Below the pieces are notes generated by a model. That model made no database searches. It was given only the letters and a program-made list of their open reading frames with translations, and was not told the origin of the DNA. A program made the translations under genes and the position numbers. From JACZUI01 sp041599115 (GTDB lineage Bacteria > Actinomycetota > Acidimicrobiia > Spongiisociales > ZC4RG35), in the NCBI GenBank assembly GCA_041599115.1, contig JBFHXF010000009.1:1-40298 (forward strand): a stretch of 40,298 nt of DNA. The letters run 5' to 3'. Of this stretch, positions 33,150-40,298 are shown one piece after another. Within the stretch, counting starts at the first letter, position 1. Each line of letters begins with the position of its first letter.

Positions 33150-33674
33150 ATGACGATCATGGGTCTGGCCACCGAGCTCGCCTACAGACATCCGACTCGC
33201 ACTGTCACCCATCGGGCCATCCATCGCATCCTCGGACTTCGTCCGGTGTCTGCCGTGCTCCGGTTGATAACCGGGCCCCTCGATCGGGCCGCGCTGCGAT
33301 TGAGTCGTGGCCGGGGTACCGCATCCGATTGGATAGCCGGTTTGCCTCCGTTGTGGCTTACGACGACCGGGGCGAAGACGGGCAAGCCCCGGATCACTCC
33401 GCTGTACGGCATTCCGATCGGGGACGATCTTGCGCTCATGGGCACTCGTTTCGGTTACAGGACGACACCAGGCTGGGTGTACAACCTCGAGGCCGATCCC
33501 AGGGCCGAGGTCACCTATCGCGGCCGAACCCTGCCGGTCACGGCTCGTCATGCCACCGAATCGGAGGCTCCACAGATATGGCGAATGGCAGAGGGCATCT
33601 ACCCCGGCTACCGGAGCTACGGACAATGGGCGTCGCATCGCCGTATTCGAGTTTTCATCCTGGAGTTGGGCTGA
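33150..33674 (+). CDS. F420-type nitroreductase-family (Ddn-like) oxidoreductase
   Basis: 174 residues with a split beta-barrel. The core is LTTTGAKTGKPRITPLYGI, then DDLALMGTRFG, TPGWVYNLEADPRAEVTYRGR and ending TARHATESEAPQIW. This is the 'nitroreductase family deazaflavin-dependent oxidoreductase' pattern (M. tuberculosis Ddn, Rv3547), enzymes that use reduced F420 to reduce quinones, enones or nitro compounds. Presence of cofD and cofE in the same window supports F420 as cofactor. The start is ATG 33150 (ATG 33159 is possible); the frame stays open into the hairpin upstream, which should not be coding. Its physiological substrate is unknown. Confidence 0.85.
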   Translation: MTIMGLATELAYRHPTRTVTHRAIHRILGLRPVSAVLRLITGPLDRAALRLSRGRGTASDWIAGLPPLWLTTTGAKTGKPRITPLYGIPIGDDLALMGTRFGYRTTPGWVYNLEADPRAEVTYRGRTLPVTARHATESEAPQIWRMAEGIYPGYRSYGQWASHRRIRVFILELG

Positions 33675-33735
33675 AAGACGGGGAAGCCGATATTGTGGTT
33701 CCCCCAACGGTCAGACCAGAACGAGGTGAAACCAA

Positions 33736-34050
33736 GTGGCCGACAAGACCAAGCTGATGGTCTGGATAGACCAGGATCTTTGCACCGGCGACGGGATCTG
33801 CGAGGAAATCACGCCTGATGTGTTCGTGGGCAGGGACGACGGACTCTGGGTCGTGAAAGAAGAATCCAAGCATTTCGGACGCACCGTGGTCTTCGACGGG
33901 GAGGATGGCGATGGGCACGCTCCCGACGGTTCGCGGGGACTGGCGCGGATACCCGATGCCCTCATCGAAGATGCGATCGAATCTGCCGAGGAATGCCCGG
34001 GTGAGTGCATCATGATCGAGCCTTTCCAGGAGGATGCCGTACTTGAATAG
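33736..34050 (+). CDS. Ferredoxin, 3Fe-4S type, with an internal insertion
   Basis: 104 residues. Cys16 and Cys22 (DLCTGDGIC, a C-x5-C) and Cys87 followed by Pro (EECPGEC) are the three ligands of the small 3Fe-4S ferredoxins that feed cytochromes P450 and other oxygenases; Cys91 is extra. Those ferredoxins are about 64 residues, and here some 30 residues of charged, Gly/Asp-rich sequence (about 41-72) separate the Cys pair from the CP motif. The gene starts with GTG after GAGGTGAAA. No P450 gene is in the window. The next small gene overlaps its 3' end by 8 nt. Confidence 0.8.
   Translation: MADKTKLMVWIDQDLCTGDGICEEITPDVFVGRDDGLWVVKEESKHFGRTVVFDGEDGDGHAPDGSRGLARIPDALIEDAIESAEECPGECIMIEPFQEDAVLE
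34028..34033 (+). promoter_or_regulatory. Ribosome binding site of the double-HTH gene
   Basis: A full AGGAGG, 9 nt before TTG 34043, inside the last codons of the ferredoxin gene. It abuts the ATG at 34034 with no spacing, so TTG 34043 is the better start. Confidence 0.6.
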
Positions 34051-34354
34051 AGAGGCACTCAGACCGATCGAGCGTGTGATTCTGCGGTTGCATCGCCAGG
34101 ATGCTCCCGTTGCCGAGATCGGCCGGCGTGTCGGCAAAAGGCCGGGGACCGTGGAGAGGATCCTTCGCATGATCGATTACAAAGAGGGTCGATTCTCCAA
34201 GTCCGGGGACGGCGATGCCATGTTGCGGCCGCTGGAGAGGGTGGTTCTCAGGTTGAGGGCCGGCGGCGAGAGTTACGGCGAGATCGGCAATCGGCTGGGC
34301 CGCAGCGGAGCACAGATAAGGCGAATTGAGGGATACGCACGCCTCAAGGCGTGA
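34043..34354 (+). CDS. Small protein made of two helix-turn-helix repeats
   Basis: 103 residues consisting of two copies of one module: residues 6-46 (LRPIERVILRLHRQDAPVAE, continuing to ERILRM) and 61-102 (LRPLERVVLRLRAGGESYGE, continuing to IRRIEGYARL), joined by a short linker (YKEGRFSKSGDGDAM). Each copy looks like a sigma-70 region-4-type helix-turn-helix (EIGRRVGKRPGTVERI and EIGNRLGRSGAQIRRI), and the protein is strongly basic. It probably binds DNA or RNA polymerase. Start TTG is set by the AGGAGG; the overlap with the ferredoxin gene implies coupled translation. I do not recognise a named family. Confidence 0.7.
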   Translation: MNREALRPIERVILRLHRQDAPVAEIGRRVGKRPGTVERILRMIDYKEGRFSKSGDGDAMLRPLERVVLRLRAGGESYGEIGNRLGRSGAQIRRIEGYARLKA

Positions 34355-34391
34355 CGCCGTTGCGTCTCGCTCGTTGACCGCTTGACTGGGG

Positions 34392-34397
34392 TACTGT
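34392..34397 (+). promoter_or_regulatory. Candidate -10 element of the HMG-CoA lyase operon
   Basis: TACTGT, 8 nt before GTG 34406. TTGACC (34374-34379) lies upstream, but the 12-nt spacer is too short for a standard promoter. Confidence 0.3.
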
Positions 34398-34405
34398 CCG
34401 GCCCT

Positions 34406-35317
34406 GTGAGCGATCTCCCCGACAGTGTCAAGGTCACCGAATCCTCCTCACGAGATGGCCTCCAGTCGCTGGGTGTTTTCATCCCTTCGGCTGCGAAGTC
34501 TTCTCTCATAGACGATCTCGCCGGGGCCGGGATCAAGACGTTTGATGCAGTCTCTTTTGTCAACCCGAAGGCCGTTCCCCAGATGGCCGACGCAGCCGAA
34601 GTGATCGCTGGTGTCCAAAAACGGGAGGAACTCGATCTTTACGCATTGGCACCGAACCTGCGAGGGCTCGAGGCGGCGCTGGAGGCCGGCGTCACCCACA
34701 TTGCCTTGCTGACGGCAGCGTCTGACACGTTCAACCTGCGAAACATCAACGCAACGGTCGACGAATCGATGCACCGCATACTCAGGATTCTGAACGAGGC
34801 TCCTGGAGGCCTCACCTTCAGGGGGTACATATCCACTGCTACCCACTGTCCCTATGAGGGGGAGCAGGATCCCGACTGGGTGGCTCATTTGGCTGAGACC
34901 CTGATGGAGTGGGGAGCCGACTATGTCTTTCTGGGGGAGACAATTGGAAAGGCCACCCCGGCCCACGTCGAGAGACTTCTCGATGAGGTGCTGGCACTGG
35001 TGCCGGTCGAGAGGGTGGGCGTTCATTTTCACGACACCTACGGTCAGGCCATCGCCAACTCTGTCGTCGCTCTAAAGCGAGGCGTGGCGATGATGGACGC
35101 CTCTGCCGGGGGATTGGGTGGCTGTCCCTATGCCCCGGGGGCCACCGGAAACGTGGCGACCGAGGATCTGATCTGGATGCTCGACGGATTCGGAATCGAG
35201 CACGGTATTGATCTGCTCGGCGTGGCGCAGGTCGCCAGCCGGTTCTGCGAGAAGCACAATCTGGCTTACAACAGCAAGGCGGGCCGGGCCCGACTCGTTT
35301 CGGAGGGTGTCGAATGA
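34406..35317 (+). CDS. Hydroxymethylglutaryl-CoA lyase
   Basis: Cleaves HMG-CoA to acetyl-CoA and acetoacetate, the end of leucine breakdown. The 303 residues form a TIM barrel of the HMGL/DRE-metallolyase family: KVTESSSRDGLQ (catalytic Arg and metal Asp), VSFVNPKAVPQMADA, VHFHDTYGQA with the metal His residues, and GGLGGCPYAPGATGNVATED with the catalytic Cys. GTG 34406 is preferred over TTG 34382. It overlaps the acyl-CoA dehydrogenase start (ATGA), so the two form a leucine-degradation pair; methylcrotonyl-CoA carboxylase genes are not in the window. Confidence 0.92.
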   Translation: MSDLPDSVKVTESSSRDGLQSLGVFIPSAAKSSLIDDLAGAGIKTFDAVSFVNPKAVPQMADAAEVIAGVQKREELDLYALAPNLRGLEAALEAGVTHIALLTAASDTFNLRNINATVDESMHRILRILNEAPGGLTFRGYISTATHCPYEGEQDPDWVAHLAETLMEWGADYVFLGETIGKATPAHVERLLDEVLALVPVERVGVHFHDTYGQAIANSVVALKRGVAMMDASAGGLGGCPYAPGATGNVATEDLIWMLDGFGIEHGIDLLGVAQVASRFCEKHNLAYNSKAGRARLVSEGVE

Positions 35318-36456
35318 AGTCGATCTACATGACCGAAGATCTCGAGGCAATCCGGAGTCAGACGCGGGAGTATGTCGAACGTGAGCTGGTTCCCCATGTC
35401 GACGATTGGGAGGCTCAGCGAGGGGTTCCTCGATCTGTCCTGGACGATATGGGCAAGCTGGGATTCTTCGGGCTGCGCATCCCGGAGGCCTACGGCGGCA
35501 TCGGCCTGGGGACCCTGGCATCGGTAGTGTTCGGAGAGGAACTCGGCCGATGCACCTCGGGGGGAACTGCTGCAACCATCCTGGTTCACACCGACCTGGC
35601 CACCCCCTACGTGCTGCATTTCGGGACTGAAGAGCAAAAGCTCGAGTGGCTTCCCAGACTCGCTTCGGGTGAGGTCATTTCGGCGATAGCTGTCACCGAG
35701 CCCGACGCCGGGTCGGATGTCGCGGCGATACGCACCTCCGCCATTCGCGACGGCGACGGCTGGCGGATCAACGGCACCAAGATGTTCATCACCAACGGCG
35801 GCATCGCCGACCTTGTGTTTGTCGCCGCGAAGACCAACCCCGATGTCAAAGGCTCGAGGGGGGTATCGATATTCGCGGTCGAGCGAGGCACAGAGGGCTT
35901 TGCTGCCAGCCGTGCTCTCGAAAAGATGGGCTGGCACGCTTCTGATACGGCTGAACTGGTTCTCGATGACGTCTGGGTGCCGGCGGATCATCTGATTGGC
36001 GAGGAGAATCAGGGCTTCTACTACATAATGTCCAACTTCCAGAACGAGCGTCTGGCGCTGATCGCGATGGCCCTCGGACAGTGTGACAAGGCGATCGAGT
36101 TGACCGTGGACTACGTCAAGAACCGCCGCGCCTTCGGAGCCCCTCTCTGGAACAAACAGGCGATCAGACAGCGTCTGGCGATGAGGCAGACCGAAGTCGA
36201 CGCAGCCCGCGAACTCACCTACCGGGCGGCCTGGCTCACCGAGCAGGGTGAGGATGCGGTGAGGGAGACCTCTGAGGTCAAGGCGCTGGGAGGTGAGTTG
36301 AGCAACCGGGTTCTCTATGACTGTGTCCAGTTCCACGGCGGAATGGGTTTTGCCGCCGAGACGGCGGTCGAGCGGATGTACCGGGACGTGAGGATCAACT
36401 CCATTGGCGGGGGGGCGACGGAGGTCATGCTCGACGAGGTGGCCAAGCGCCTCTGA
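35314..36456 (+). CDS. Acyl-CoA dehydrogenase, isovaleryl-CoA dehydrogenase type
   Basis: FAD enzyme introducing an alpha-beta double bond into an acyl-CoA, passing electrons to ETF. The 380 residues show FFGLRIPEAYGGIGL, the FAD motif IAVTEPDAGSDVA, ITNGGIADLVFVAAKT, and the C-terminal QFHGGMGFAAETAVERMYRD. The catalytic base of short- and medium-chain enzymes (YEGT) is missing (IGGGATEV); instead Glu245 in NERLALIAMALG matches the base position of isovaleryl-CoA and long-chain dehydrogenases (Glu254 in human IVD). Linkage with HMG-CoA lyase supports isovaleryl-CoA as substrate, though other branched acyl-CoAs are possible. Confidence 0.9.
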   Translation: MKSIYMTEDLEAIRSQTREYVERELVPHVDDWEAQRGVPRSVLDDMGKLGFFGLRIPEAYGGIGLGTLASVVFGEELGRCTSGGTAATILVHTDLATPYVLHFGTEEQKLEWLPRLASGEVISAIAVTEPDAGSDVAAIRTSAIRDGDGWRINGTKMFITNGGIADLVFVAAKTNPDVKGSRGVSIFAVERGTEGFAASRALEKMGWHASDTAELVLDDVWVPADHLIGEENQGFYYIMSNFQNERLALIAMALGQCDKAIELTVDYVKNRRAFGAPLWNKQAIRQRLAMRQTEVDAARELTYRAAWLTEQGEDAVRETSEVKALGGELSNRVLYDCVQFHGGMGFAAETAVERMYRDVRINSIGGGATEVMLDEVAKRL

Positions 36457-36471
36457 CGAAAACTCCGAGGC

Positions 36472-36477
36472 TATCGT
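36472..36477 (+). promoter_or_regulatory. Candidate -10 element of pdxH
   Basis: TATCGT, 7 nt before GTG 36485, in the 28-nt gap after the acyl-CoA dehydrogenase gene. It fits the leaderless pattern seen elsewhere in the window. Confidence 0.35.
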
Positions 36478-36484
36478 CGCCGAC

Positions 36485-37126
36485 GTGATCGACGATCGAG
36501 TGTCAGAACTGCGGCGGGAGTATGAGTCCGAGGGTCTCCACGAGGCCGAAATGGAACTCGATCCGTTCACCCAATTCGAGAGCTGGTTCGACGGTGTCGT
36601 GGATTCGGGAATCGAGGAACCTAACGCCTTCGTCCTTGCCACGTCCACGCCGAACGGGATCCCCTCGGCGCGTGCCCTCCTGATGAAGTCCTTCGGTTCG
36701 GCAGGTCTCGTCTTCTACACCAGCCTCTCCAGTCGCAAGAGCCGCGAGCTCACCTTGAACCCGCATGCGGCCGCGACGTTCGTTTGGACTCCATTGCATC
36801 GTCAGGTTCGGATGGAGGGGACTGTCCTTCCTGTCGACGACCACGCGGCCGATCAGTACTTCTCGACGAGGCCACGCGGTTCGCAGCTGGCTGCCCACGC
36901 ATCCCGACAGAGCTCGGTGGTGGCCTCCAGGGACGTCTTGACGCAACGCTTTGCAGAGTTGGATCTCGAGTATCCCGGTGACGTTCCCCGACCCGATTGG
37001 TGGGGTGGGTGGCGGCTGGTTCCCAGCAGCATCGAATTCTGGCAGGGTCAGCCCAATCGGTTTCATGACAGAGTCAGGTACTACTTGAAGGACGGGCGCT
37101 GGTCGATGGAAAGGCTGTCCCCATGA
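36485..37126 (+). CDS. pdxH: Pyridoxamine 5'-phosphate oxidase
   Basis: FMN-dependent oxidation of pyridoxine or pyridoxamine 5'-phosphate to pyridoxal 5'-phosphate. The 213 residues match the family length: LRREYESEGLHEAEMELDPF, TSTPNGIPSARALLMKSF, FYTSLSSRKSREL, FVWTPLHRQVRMEGTV, YFSTRPRGSQLAAHAS and a C-terminal WWGGWRLVPSSIEFWQGQPNR followed by HDR, the PLP-binding end. GTG 36485 gives the usual N-terminus. The stop overlaps the next start (ATGA), so it is translated together with the phosphodiesterase-like gene. Confidence 0.93.
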   Translation: MIDDRVSELRREYESEGLHEAEMELDPFTQFESWFDGVVDSGIEEPNAFVLATSTPNGIPSARALLMKSFGSAGLVFYTSLSSRKSRELTLNPHAAATFVWTPLHRQVRMEGTVLPVDDHAADQYFSTRPRGSQLAAHASRQSSVVASRDVLTQRFAELDLEYPGDVPRPDWWGGWRLVPSSIEFWQGQPNRFHDRVRYYLKDGRWSMERLSP

Positions 37127-37866
37127 GGGTCAGGGTGATTGGATCTTCAGGCACCTTTCCCGTTGCCGGCCGTCCCGCTTCTGGCTATTTGATCGAACAC
37201 GGGGGCATGAGAGTGTGGTGCGACGCCGGCCCGGGCACCTATGTCGCCCTGCCCATCGACCCCGACCTGGTGGACGCCATCGTGATCTCGCATCAGCACC
37301 CCGATCATTGCCTCGATGTGCTCACTGCCTTCCACGCCTGGACCTATCGGCCCCAACCCCGCACCGGCGTTCCGATCTATGCCCCGGAGGCGGTTTGGGA
37401 CCGCATCACGCACTTCTTCGATGAGGGGCAGGGGTCCCACCTCCCGGGTACGTTCGATTTCACCCCCGTCTGGAGTGGCGACACCATCACACTGGGAGAA
37501 ATCCAAGTCAGTTTCACGGAAATGGACCACTCTGTGCCCACGGTGGGGTCGCGCTGGGAGGCCAACGGCCGGTCCTTGTTCTACACCGCCGACACCGGGG
37601 CCAAGGGTGAATGGGTCGATCTCGCTCGCGACGTCGACGTGATGCTCAGCGAAGCCGCCTACCAGGGCGAGGCCGGGATCAACCCTTACCCCCACCATTT
37701 GACGGCGGGAGAGGCAGGGTCGATCGCGAGAGACGCCGGGGCGAAACGCCTCATCCTGACTCACATCCCTCCGTATCTGGACGTCTCCCGGTCGGTCCAT
37801 GAAGCTGAAGCGACTTTCGATCGGCCGGTGGCGCTGGCATTGCCGGGCGGAGAGATAGATGTCTGA
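37123..37866 (+). CDS. Metallo-beta-lactamase-fold hydrolase, Rv1339-like (putative cAMP phosphodiesterase)
   Basis: 247 residues with the MBL metal sites: HxHxDH at 57-62 (SHQHPDH), a later His in EMDHSVPTVG, Asp in YTADTGAKG and the last His in LTHIPPYLD. The order fits the RNase Z/phosphodiesterase branch. In M. tuberculosis the same gene order is Rv1339, rphA, Rv1341, and Rv1339 has been reported as an atypical class II cAMP phosphodiesterase; this is the best guess for the function. It overlaps rph by 8 nt. An RNase Z-like nuclease role is the alternative but the length and missing exosite arm speak against it. Confidence 0.85.
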   Translation: MRVRVIGSSGTFPVAGRPASGYLIEHGGMRVWCDAGPGTYVALPIDPDLVDAIVISHQHPDHCLDVLTAFHAWTYRPQPRTGVPIYAPEAVWDRITHFFDEGQGSHLPGTFDFTPVWSGDTITLGEIQVSFTEMDHSVPTVGSRWEANGRSLFYTADTGAKGEWVDLARDVDVMLSEAAYQGEAGINPYPHHLTAGEAGSIARDAGAKRLILTHIPPYLDVSRSVHEAEATFDRPVALALPGGEIDV

Positions 37867-38560
37867 CCGTCGCCATGACGAGCTACGCCCAGTGTCGATG
37901 GAGATCGGTTTCACCGAGTCGACCCCGGGATCGGTGCTGATCTCCTTCGGTCGGACCCGGGTGCTGTGCACGGCGTCCGTCGAGCCGGAGGTCCCCCGGT
38001 GGATGAGGGACACCGGGAAAGGCTGGGTCACGGCCGAGTACGGGATGCTCCCTGGCTCATCGTCAGAGCGAATCCGCCGGGACCATATAACCGGGGGCCG
38101 GGCCATGGAGATATCGCGTCTGATCGGACGTTCTTTACGAGCCGCAGTTGACCTGAAAGCTCTCGGCGAGTCGATGGTCAGAGTGGACTGCGACGTGATA
38201 GAGGCTGACGGTGGGACCCGCACCGCTGCGATCACGGGGGCCTGGGTCGCCCTCCACTACGCGCTGGCAGCCAGTGTTGCCGCCGGGAATCTGGAGAGGC
38301 TTCCGATCATCGATGAGGTAGCGGCGGTGTCGGTGGGGATGGTCGAAGGGGAGATCATGCTCGATCTCGACTATGCCCTGGACTCTTCGGCCGAGGTCGA
38401 CCTCAATGTGGTGATGAGCGGACGGGGGCTGCTGGTCGAGATCCAGGGCACCGCCGAGCGGTCGCCTTTCTCCAGGGCTGAGTTGGGCGCGATGCTGGAT
38501 GTTGCCGAGAGAGGCATATCGGAACTCCACGGGCTGCAGCGCCAGGCGGTCGAGCAGTGA
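37859..38560 (+). CDS. rph: Ribonuclease PH
   Basis: Phosphate-dependent 3'-to-5' exoribonuclease trimming tRNA precursors. The 233 residues carry ELRPVSMEIGFTESTPGSVLISFG, VLCTASVEPEVPRW, the tRNA-binding GWVTAEYGMLPGSS, RSLRAAVDLKALGE, CDVIEADGGTRTAAITGA (catalytic/phosphate site) and a C-terminal EIQGTAERSPFSRAEL. It is slightly shorter at the ends than the usual 238-260. The stop overlaps the rdgB start (GTGA), preserving the rph-rdgB pair widely found in bacteria. Confidence 0.95.
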   Translation: MSDRRHDELRPVSMEIGFTESTPGSVLISFGRTRVLCTASVEPEVPRWMRDTGKGWVTAEYGMLPGSSSERIRRDHITGGRAMEISRLIGRSLRAAVDLKALGESMVRVDCDVIEADGGTRTAAITGAWVALHYALAASVAAGNLERLPIIDEVAAVSVGMVEGEIMLDLDYALDSSAEVDLNVVMSGRGLLVEIQGTAERSPFSRAELGAMLDVAERGISELHGLQRQAVEQ

Positions 38561-39132
38561 TCCCGAGGCTGGTGGTTGCCTCGAAGAACCCCGACAAGAT
38601 CAGCGAAGTCGAAGCGATCATCGAGCCGATGCGTCTCGTGGGGGAGATTGTCCGGGGGCTCGACTGGCCGGATGTGGAGGAGACGGGCGCCACCCTCGAA
38701 GCGAACGCCCTCCTGAAAGCCCGAGCCGTGACCGATGTGACCGGACTGCCGGCCCTGGCAGACGACACCGGTCTCGAGGTGTTTGCCCTCGATGGACGCC
38801 CGGGGGTCAACGCGGCGCGATATGCCGGCCCTGACGCGACCTACGCCGAGAACGTGGAGAGATTGCTTCGAGAGATGGAAGGTATCACTGCCCGGGAGGC
38901 TCGCTTCCGGACGGTTGTTGCGCTGGCGATGCCCGATGGCCTCATCATCACCGCCGAGGGATCGGTCGACGGGATCATCATCAACTCGCCCAGGGGGAGC
39001 GGGGGGTTCGGCTACGACCCGGTGTTCGAGGTCGGAGGGAGGACGCTCGCCGAGATGACCGATACGCAGAAGAACCGATTCTCACATCGGGCTCGAGCCC
39101 TGTGGGCCCTGGCTACGGAATTGGGGTTGTGA
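38557..39132 (+). CDS. rdgB: Non-canonical purine NTP pyrophosphatase (RdgB/HAM1)
   Basis: Hydrolyses dITP, XTP and related damaged nucleotides, keeping them out of DNA and RNA. The 191 residues show VVASKNPDKISEVEAI, EETGATLEANALLKARAV, LPALADDTGLEVFALDGRPG followed by NAARYAG, the GSVDGIIINSPRGSGGFGYDPVF motif and the end FSHRARAL. The catalytic Asp is in ADDTGLE. It is the last gene of the pdxH-PDE-rph-rdgB run. Confidence 0.95.
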   Translation: MIPRLVVASKNPDKISEVEAIIEPMRLVGEIVRGLDWPDVEETGATLEANALLKARAVTDVTGLPALADDTGLEVFALDGRPGVNAARYAGPDATYAENVERLLREMEGITAREARFRTVVALAMPDGLIITAEGSVDGIIINSPRGSGGFGYDPVFEVGGRTLAEMTDTQKNRFSHRARALWALATELGL

Positions 39133-39179
39133 GTCTCCCAGAGGCCTTCCCTTATAACCATGCACGGGAACGACGCTCA

Positions 39180-39521
39180 TTATGCTCCGACCATGTAGGG
39201 CATCGTCGTTTCGTCGACTGTTCGCAGGAAGTCAGGAACCAGTCCGGGTGGGCCGCTGATGTCGACCAGATCATTGGCGACTGCTGACATGAGCGGCTGC
39301 CTCCCCATGAATACTTGGTAAAGAGCCGCGGTGTCGGCCTTTATCCAGAGATCGATGTCTAGGCACGGGTCGTCGCGGCACAGCGACACCTCTGCGTCTT
39401 CGACGACGATCCATGAGCGGCCAGGAATAGGGCCGATCATTTGAAACTCGGCCACTAAGCGCCCTTCGCCGACATGGCGGACCAGAAGGCGCCTCTCGGG
39501 ATTGCACCGGTTATCGAGCAA
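39180..39521 (-). pseudogene. Truncated HxlR-type regulator remnant (SCP2-like C-terminal domain only)
   Basis: The minus-strand frame encodes about 113 residues: RRLLVRHVGEGRLVAEFQMI and then CLDIDLWIKADTAALYQVFMGRQPL, ending DISGPPGLVPDFLRTV. This resembles the SCP2-like effector domain found at the C-terminus of some actinobacterial HxlR-family regulators (pattern: Asp-Leu-x-x-x-Ala-Asp, x-Val-x-x-Gly-Arg, then a short acidic turn and Gly-Pro). The winged-helix N-terminal half is missing: upstream the frame has no ATG, only TTG 39521, and reaches a TAA within 50 nt. Likely a degraded leftover. It could instead be an intact stand-alone SCP2-like protein using TTG. Confidence 0.5.
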
Positions 39522-39647
39522 TCGGTCCTTAGGGCTGTTTACCTCTGATAGCGGTTTGGCTGCTTCGGGTTAGGGGATGTGCGGCAGACGCACAGTTGGG
39601 GGAGATTCCCCCTAGACGACACGGTGATAATCCGGTTGGCTAAAGAT

Positions 39648-40079
39648 ATGGAAGAGACGCCGACGACATCCGGTTGGTATGACCACCCGGATGGAGTCCA
39701 CGAATACCAGATGTTCTGGACAGGTGAACGGTGGACCACCACCCGGCGTCGACCCAGGCGATGGAAGCCGCTCGGCGTCGAACAGGTTCGCGCATGGAAG
39801 GTAAGAACCTGGCTCGGTTTCGCACTCCTCCTTGGCTGGTACGTGTTGGCGGGGATCATCCTCGGCCGACCAGACGCATCGAAAAGCCAGGCAGGGGCTC
39901 TGATTCCCACAGGAGTGATGGTCTGGACCTTCTACATGGTCGGATTGGGAAAGATCCGTCGACACGGGAACAGCCGCGCCGTCAAAACTGCCTGGACGAT
40001 CTCCTGGGTCTTCCTCGTACCCACGGCGCTCCTACTGCAGATGCTCAGCATTGATCTGAGCGTTGGGAGATTTCCTTAA
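39648..40079 (+). CDS. DUF2510-domain small membrane protein
   Basis: 143 residues. The N-terminal SGWYDHPDGVHEYQMFWTGERWT is the DUF2510 pattern (GWYxxPDG...WxGxxWT), a short actinobacterial domain that precedes membrane segments. Three hydrophobic helices follow at about 63-80, 92-106 and 121-136. ATG 39648 is chosen over the GTG at 39579 since it places DUF2510 at the N-terminus, as is usual. The 126-nt gap upstream holds an inverted repeat GGGGG-N5-CCCCC (39599-39613) but no clear promoter. The function is unknown. Confidence 0.65.
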   Translation: MEETPTTSGWYDHPDGVHEYQMFWTGERWTTTRRRPRRWKPLGVEQVRAWKVRTWLGFALLLGWYVLAGIILGRPDASKSQAGALIPTGVMVWTFYMVGLGKIRRHGNSRAVKTAWTISWVFLVPTALLLQMLSIDLSVGRFP

Positions 40080-40082
40080 CTC

Positions 40083-40259
40083 ATGAGAGACGATCGAGGG
40101 CTAGCAATGAACCCGCCGTCTGAAGGGGAACGACGGCCAGTGAGACAGCGGGTCTCCCAAAGCGGGTGGGGAGGAGTACTTGCCATAATCGGACTCCTGG
40201 TTGGCATCCTCCTCTTGGCGATGATCGTTCTGGCTGGACTCGGCATGCTTTCCAACTAG
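40083..40259 (+). CDS. 58-residue single-pass membrane protein
   Basis: Short frame immediately after the DUF2510 gene (3-nt gap). It encodes a charged N-terminal half rich in Arg and Glu (MNPPSEGERRPVRQRVS) and one hydrophobic helix, VLAIIGLLVGILLLAMIVLA, ending LGMLSN. An internal ATG at 40107 after GAGGG is an alternative start. Tight spacing and the clean membrane helix support it being real; there is no recognisable family. Confidence 0.5.
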   Translation: MRDDRGLAMNPPSEGERRPVRQRVSQSGWGGVLAIIGLLVGILLLAMIVLAGLGMLSN

Positions 40260-40298
40260 CCATGAACAACCCACGGGACCCGTTTTGGTGTCCTAGCC

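Noticed and set aside
40262..40298. Start of another gene at the right edge (ATG at 40262)
   Set aside because: Only twelve codons are available; too little to support a call, though an open frame does reach the window end.

Overview
The window reads as chromosomal core sequence from a high-GC member of the Actinomycetota. Support comes from F420 biosynthesis genes (cofD, cofE), an F420-dependent nitroreductase-family protein, split acyl-CoA carboxylase subunits, DUF3499 and DUF5719 genes, and gene order that parallels the Mycobacterium tuberculosis blocks around fbiA/fbiB-manB-sahH-secA1, prfB-ftsE-ftsX-smpB and Rv1339-rphA-Rv1341. Differences from mycobacteria (a short S-adenosylhomocysteinase, no hibernation factor gene before secA, heptamer repeat arrays) suggest a deep lineage such as Acidimicrobiia. 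That placement is an inference.

Layout. 1-638: start of a class A penicillin-binding protein running off the left edge. 714-8094: propionyl-CoA handling, with a methylmalonyl-CoA mutase catalytic subunit, an LpdA-like flavoprotein, a small four-helix-bundle gene ending inside a heptamer repeat array, acyl-CoA carboxylase alpha and beta subunits, and the biotin ligase that would charge them. 8091-13128: a dienelactone-hydrolase-like protein, an LCP cell-wall ligase, UDP-glucose dehydrogenase, and cofE/cofD. 13183-25206: a cell-envelope glycan and sugar-phosphate block holding a giant membrane glycosyltransferase, DUF5719, a thioredoxin-like anchor, DUF3499, DUF6788, a 58-residue zinc ribbon, a 776-residue polytopic membrane protein, a GT2, phosphomannomutase, a Trm112-like protein, a sugar-phosphate isomerase and adenosylhomocysteinase.

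25207-25371 is a two-block heptamer array, placed where M. tuberculosis carries tmk-mtrAB-lpqB. 25409-33144 holds comF, a NarL-type response regulator (where hpf sits in relatives), secA, prfB, ftsE, ftsX, smpB and the tmRNA gene ssrA, closed by a 24-bp perfect hairpin. 33150-36456 holds an F420-type oxidoreductase, a ferredoxin with a large insertion, a duplicated-HTH small protein, HMG-CoA lyase and an isovaleryl-CoA-dehydrogenase-type enzyme (leucine catabolism). 36485-39132 holds pdxH, a class II-like cAMP phosphodiesterase homologue, rph and rdgB. The right end has a truncated regulator remnant and two small membrane proteins.

The most unusual signals are the heptamer arrays whose units supply or abut the stop codons of the flanking genes, one of them next to the four-helix-bundle gene; the ferredoxin/double-HTH pair; the regulator in the hpf position; and a recurring TANNNT motif 7-9 nt before start codons that suggests leaderless mRNAs. 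No tRNA, rRNA, CRISPR array, prophage or classical insertion sequence was recognised.
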